Shown: one piece after another, positions 60,626-64,000 of the stretch
How the letters are laid out: each line of letters begins with the position of its first letter
Position numbering within the stretch: position 1 is the stretch's first letter
DNA from: JBKBKN01 sp046294625
GTDB taxonomy: Bacteria > Bacteroidota > Bacteroidia > M30B66
Reading direction: 5' to 3'
Assembly: GCA_046294625.1 (NCBI GenBank)
Contig: JBKBKN010000007.1
Coordinates: 62,001 to 126,000 of the forward strand
Length of the DNA: 64,000 bases
Translations under genes and position numbers: made by a program
Notes under the pieces: generated by a model
What the model saw: the letters and a program-made list of their open reading frames with translations, nothing else
Databases searched by the model: none
Told to the model about the DNA's origin: nothing

Positions 60626-61695
60626 TTCCGGTAACCAAAACCTTTTTACCCCCAATAGATGCATATCAGACCATAGTACGTCGAGCCTGGGACAATGCCT
60701 GGATTACCAATCGGGGCGAACTGATTAAGGAGTTGGAAGATAAGCTTAAAACCCATCTTGGTGTGCCGCATCTTACCATCACCACCAACGGCACCTTGCC
60801 GCTGCAGATTGCCATCAAAGCACTTGGACTCACAGGCGAAATCATTACCACTCCCTTCAGCTATGTGGCCACCACAGCATCTATCGTGTGGGAAGCTTGC
60901 ACCCCCGTGTTTGTCGATATTCATCCCGAATACCTTACCATCGATGAGTCACTCATTGAAGCCGCCATCACCCCAAACACTTCGGCTATTTTGGCTACCC
61001 ATGTGTTTGGCAACCCCTGCCATATAGAAGCGATTGAAGCCATTGCACAAAAACACCAACTCAAAGTGATTTACGATGCCGCGCATTGTTTTGGTGTTAA
61101 CTACAAAGGCACTTCTATTTTCAATTATGGCGATGTGAGCACATGTAGCTTTCATGCCACCAAGATTTTTCACACCGGCGAAGGTGGCGCCATGTTTAGC
61201 CCCAACGCCGAACTGCATCATAAGCTATACTACCATCATAACTTTGGACACAATGGCCCCTTGGATTTCTACGGGCTTGGTATCAATGCCAAAACATCTG
61301 AACTGCAAGCCGCTATGGGGCTTGCCGTATTTCCCTATATCGAAGAAATATTTGCAGCACGACAGAGCATCACCGATCTGTATCAAACACAATTGCAACA
61401 TCCCGATATTCAACAGATGTTGTTGCGGGAACACACCCAATGGAATTACAGCTATTTCCCAGTCATTTTCCGTGATGAGAAAATATGCCTGAAAATAGAA
61501 GCCGCCTTGAAAGCCTGCAACATCGTTCCGCGGCGTTATTTCTATCCATCGTTGAACAGCTTGCCTTATGTGACTTATCGCCCTATGCCGGTGGCTGAAA
61601 AAGTGGCTGCTTCTATACTCTGCCTGCCACTCTATCATGGATTGAATGAGAAAGATGTGCAACAAATCATTGAGATTATTCTGAAAAATGTCTGA
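60622..61695 (+). CDS. DegT/DnrJ/EryC1/StrS-family aminotransferase
   Basis: 357 residues from ATG 60622, chosen because it couples to the ATPase stop (ATGA) and the family sequence begins at IPVTKTFLPP; an in-frame upstream start at 60592 would overlap more. PLP fold features: TNGTLPLQIAIKALGL, VFVDIHPEYLTIDESLIEAAI, ATHVFGNPC, VIYDAAHCFGV, and the PLP lysine in SFHATKIFHTGEGGA. These enzymes make nucleotide-linked amino sugars. It is distinct from PseC and probably supplies a second amino sugar for the exported glycan, together with the ATP-grasp/epimerase protein that follows with an 8-bp overlap. Confidence 0.92.
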   Translation: MIPVTKTFLPPIDAYQTIVRRAWDNAWITNRGELIKELEDKLKTHLGVPHLTITTNGTLPLQIAIKALGLTGEIITTPFSYVATTASIVWEACTPVFVDIHPEYLTIDESLIEAAITPNTSAILATHVFGNPCHIEAIEAIAQKHQLKVIYDAAHCFGVNYKGTSIFNYGDVSTCSFHATKIFHTGEGGAMFSPNAELHHKLYYHHNFGHNGPLDFYGLGINAKTSELQAAMGLAVFPYIEEIFAARQSITDLYQTQLQHPDIQQMLLREHTQWNYSYFPVIFRDEKICLKIEAALKACNIVPRRYFYPSLNSLPYVTYRPMPVAEKVAASILCLPLYHGLNEKDVQQIIEIILKNV

Positions 61696-63706
61696 AAAAA
61701 AAACAACCTATAACATCGGCATCACTAGTATTGGTAGTGGAGTTGGCCAAAGTGCAGTAAACAGTTGTCGGTTTTCTGACTTGCCCTTTCGACTCATTGG
61801 CATGGGTGCCAATCCTATGGCATTCGGCGCTTTTGATTGCGACCTTAGTTTGCAATTGCCAGGCATCTATCACCCTGAATACATTGATCGGCTTTTGGAA
61901 CTGTGCAAAGAGCATCAAGTGCAAATGCTCATTCCGGGATTAGACGACGAACTGCTCATGATAGCCGCTGCTAAACATCGCTTCGATGCCATCGGATGTC
62001 AAACATTGGTTGCATCGGCTGAAATATTAGAATATTGCCGAAATAAGGAAAAAATGAGTCTTGAGCTCAACGCGATTGCCGATGTATTTGTAAAAAGTTA
62101 TGAAAAACAAACATTATTTGATGCTTTTGCAAAGGGCTTAGTGGAATTTCCACTTATTGCAAAACCTCGTAGCGGTTTTGCATCAAGGGGAATATTTATT
62201 CTTCACTCCGAGAAAGATTTTGATAAGCTCACCGACGATTTGGTGATTCAGGAAATTGCCATACCACACCCCGAAGACCCCAATCACAAAGCCTATTTGA
62301 AAGGCTTGAATGATGGGAAAATCGTGCAGGTTTCGGAAATCTCCATTCAATATGTGGTGGGCAAAAATGGTAAATTGCTTGGGAAATGTGCAACCTACAA
62401 CAAGCTAAACAATGGGGTTCCTATCGAAATGATACCCTACGAAGACCCTGTGATGTGGCAGCAACTCGACCCCTTAGTTGATTTCTTTATCTCCAAAGGA
62501 CTTGTAGGACCTATTAACATACAAGGTAGAAAAACACCACGCGGCTATCGTTATTTCGAGATGAATGCCCGATTTACGGGTATTACAGGATTGCGCGCCT
62601 TGATGGGATTCAACGAAGTGGAAGCACTCATCAAAGATTTTTTAAACATTACTCCCCCTACCCAACTTCAGCTTAACGAGCATCGCTTTGGTATTCGACA
62701 AGTGGCCGACCGGATTGTACAGGCAGGCAAATATCCCGAACTCGACGAGCATGCATATAGACATGGATACCCAAACTCATATCAAGCCCGCAAAAACATT
62801 TTGCTCACCGGCTTTAGCGGTTTCTTAGGCAATTGTATTGCCAAAGAACTGTTAAGCAATAAGTTGTATAATCTTCTTGCATTGACAAGAGAAGACGCCC
62901 CACCACATCTAGATTTGATTGAAGCATTTCCGCAAATCACCTTCTGCAAACGCTCCGATTTTGAAAACGGATTATTCAACTTCGGGCACATGGATGCATT
63001 GATTCACTGCGCATTTGGCCGAACCAAAGACGGCGAAAAGGCCATTGCAGAAAGCATGGAATTAACTGCCTGGCTATTTTCAAAAGCAATAAAGCACCAA
63101 ATTCCGAGCATCATCAACATGAGCTCCCAGGCGGTGTATGGATTAAAGCAAACTCCTTTGTGGACTGAACAAAATCCGGCAGCACCCGAAACACCCTACG
63201 CTGCATCGAAATATGCATCGGAACTCTTGCTGCAACAATTGGCTGCACAAAGTAAACAAACACGATTTACATCCCTGCGCCTGTCTGCATTAATAGGCCC
63301 TGGGCATGCCATGAAAACACAAGAAATTACAGGAGTGTTTTTGAAAAAGGCCCTTGTGGGACAAAGTATCAACATCACCGGCGGTAGTCAGAAATTTGAT
63401 CTGCTCGATGTGCGCGATGCCGCAAAAGCCGTAATCAACTTGCTCGAGCATCCTTCATCATTCAAACCCATTTACAATGTTGGCTCAGGAAAACAAACCA
63501 ATATCGTTGAACTGGCTCAAGAAGCTTTAGTTTCAACAGGTATTCAACAGTCCAACATTGAACTCACCGAAAATGCAGATCTCAAAATGGATTTTGGCAT
63601 GGACATTTCGCTCATTTCGCAAGATATTGGATGGAAACCACAAATCTCCCTAAGCCAAAGTCTTGCCGATATGGCAAAGCAAATAAGTGCAAACGTATTG
63701 AAATAA
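61688..63706 (+). CDS. ATP-grasp ligase fused to NAD-dependent epimerase/dehydratase
   Basis: 672 residues, two enzymes in one chain. Residues 1 to about 355 are a CarB-like ATP-grasp protein: ITSIGSGVGQSAVNSC (PylC/CarB-type N-terminal Rossmann), FPLIAKPRSGFASRGIFIL (ATP-binding), and FEMNARFTGITGLRALMGF (metal-binding NxR). Residues about 372-672 are an extended SDR: NILLTGFSGFLGNCIAKELL (NAD-binding GxxGxxG), NMSSQAVYGL, YAASKYASELLLQ (YxxxK) and SGKQTNIVELA. I know ATP-grasp genes next to epimerase genes in glycan loci, but this fusion is unusual. A plausible role is attaching an amino acid or acid group to a sugar that the epimerase half makes. Confidence 0.88.
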   Translation: MSEKKTTYNIGITSIGSGVGQSAVNSCRFSDLPFRLIGMGANPMAFGAFDCDLSLQLPGIYHPEYIDRLLELCKEHQVQMLIPGLDDELLMIAAAKHRFDAIGCQTLVASAEILEYCRNKEKMSLELNAIADVFVKSYEKQTLFDAFAKGLVEFPLIAKPRSGFASRGIFILHSEKDFDKLTDDLVIQEIAIPHPEDPNHKAYLKGLNDGKIVQVSEISIQYVVGKNGKLLGKCATYNKLNNGVPIEMIPYEDPVMWQQLDPLVDFFISKGLVGPINIQGRKTPRGYRYFEMNARFTGITGLRALMGFNEVEALIKDFLNITPPTQLQLNEHRFGIRQVADRIVQAGKYPELDEHAYRHGYPNSYQARKNILLTGFSGFLGNCIAKELLSNKLYNLLALTREDAPPHLDLIEAFPQITFCKRSDFENGLFNFGHMDALIHCAFGRTKDGEKAIAESMELTAWLFSKAIKHQIPSIINMSSQAVYGLKQTPLWTEQNPAAPETPYAASKYASELLLQQLAAQSKQTRFTSLRLSALIGPGHAMKTQEITGVFLKKALVGQSINITGGSQKFDLLDVRDAAKAVINLLEHPSSFKPIYNVGSGKQTNIVELAQEALVSTGIQQSNIELTENADLKMDFGMDISLISQDIGWKPQISLSQSLADMAKQISANVLK

Positions 63707-63737
63707 GCATTTGCACACGCTTAAACCCATCAATCAA

Positions 63738-64000
63738 GTGAAGTATTTTGATCAACAGCTTTTCGAAGCGACTTATCGTAAAAAAATCGTTGAAGAATAC
63801 CCCAATCGTGCTCCTGAAACACCATTGGTGAGTGTGTGCGTGCAAACTTATCAGCATCATAAATACATTGCCCAATGTCTTCAAAGCATTGTGGATCAAG
63901 TAACCGACTTTGCCTATGAAATCATCGTTGGAGATGATGAATCAAGTGATGGCACACGCGAAATTTGTTTGGAATTTGCACGGAAATACCCTGAGAAAAT
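63738..64000 (+). CDS. family 2 glycosyltransferase (3' end outside window)
   Basis: About 87 residues before the window edge. The start is probably GTG at 63738 (MKYFDQQLFEA); a TTG at 63711 is in frame further upstream. PLVSVCVQTYQHHKYIAQCLQSIVDQ, then YEIIVGDDESSDGTREIC is the unmistakable start of a GT-A family 2 domain: the first strand and nucleotide-binding loop, the QSI.DQ helix, and the GDDxSxDGT motif. It lies 31 bp after the ATP-grasp/epimerase gene and continues the glycan operon. Substrate unknown. Confidence 0.88.
   Translation, partial: MKYFDQQLFEATYRKKIVEEYPNRAPETPLVSVCVQTYQHHKYIAQCLQSIVDQVTDFAYEIIVGDDESSDGTREICLEFARKYPEK

Noticed and set aside
1..64000. tRNA or rRNA genes
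   Set aside because: I saw no cloverleaf with a conserved T-loop word and no rRNA-like sequence on either strand; a dedicated scan would settle it.

Overview
The window comes from a member of the Bacteroidota. The evidence is a giant gliding-motility/type IX secretion (T9SS) adhesin with a PorP/SprF protein and an OmpA partner, several proteins with T9SS C-terminal sorting domains, family-typical lipoproteins and DUF genes (DUF4403, and probable DUF4221- and DUF6263-like proteins), and promoters of the Bacteroidota type (TTG, about 19 bp, TAnnTTTG). TGA, TAG and TAA all end intact genes, so the genetic code is the standard bacterial one. I see no rRNA, tRNA, CRISPR array or classical insertion sequence.

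Layout. 1-18 kb is mostly housekeeping: an alkyltransferase-like protein, trmB, an SDR, a glycosyltransferase, a gamma carbonic anhydrase, leuS, a propeller/outer-membrane barrel protein, a TauE-like membrane protein, a small lipoprotein operon whose first gene carries a stop codon at its lipobox cysteine, an M20 amidohydrolase, mpl, a photolyase and a CvpA protein. 18-25 kb holds a DUF4403 lipoprotein, a Fic gene broken by one TAG, an AAA/DUF4143 ATPase, a gene-poor stretch with an orphan T9SS sorting-domain fragment and two perfect hairpins, and a T9SS-secreted protein. 25-28 kb: hutH, a UbiA prenyltransferase and recR. 28-41.5 kb is one operon: the giant repeat adhesin, then PorP/SprF, then a TPR/propeller/OmpA protein. 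41.9-45.8 kb: a SprT-like protein, an aminotransferase, manC and a lipoprotein. 46-48.5 kb: a second T9SS cargo protein with a clear terminator.

From 48.6 kb to the right edge lies a surface-glycan locus. A winged-helix regulator with its own operator-like dyad is followed by a complete CMP-pseudaminic acid pathway (PseB, PseC, PseF, a PseG-PseH fusion, PseI), a formyltransferase and a PIG-L deacetylase that may remodel the sugar, a putative glycosyltransferase, an ABC exporter (Wzm/Wzt type), a DegT aminotransferase, an unusual ATP-grasp/epimerase fusion and a family 2 glycosyltransferase cut by the window edge.

The most unusual signal is a set of degenerate 7-bp-periodic arrays. Four single-orientation arrays sit between glycan genes. 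Inverted pairs flank a four-helix-bundle (S23-type) gene. An inverted pair with no cargo sits in frame inside pseC. A C-rich inverted pair of the same periodicity bounds a DUF559 endonuclease domain inserted in frame in the editing domain of leucyl-tRNA synthetase. Together they suggest a family of repeat-bounded, reading-frame-preserving insertion cassettes. Three genes differ from an intact form by a single base; whether these are real or sequencing errors cannot be decided from sequence alone.
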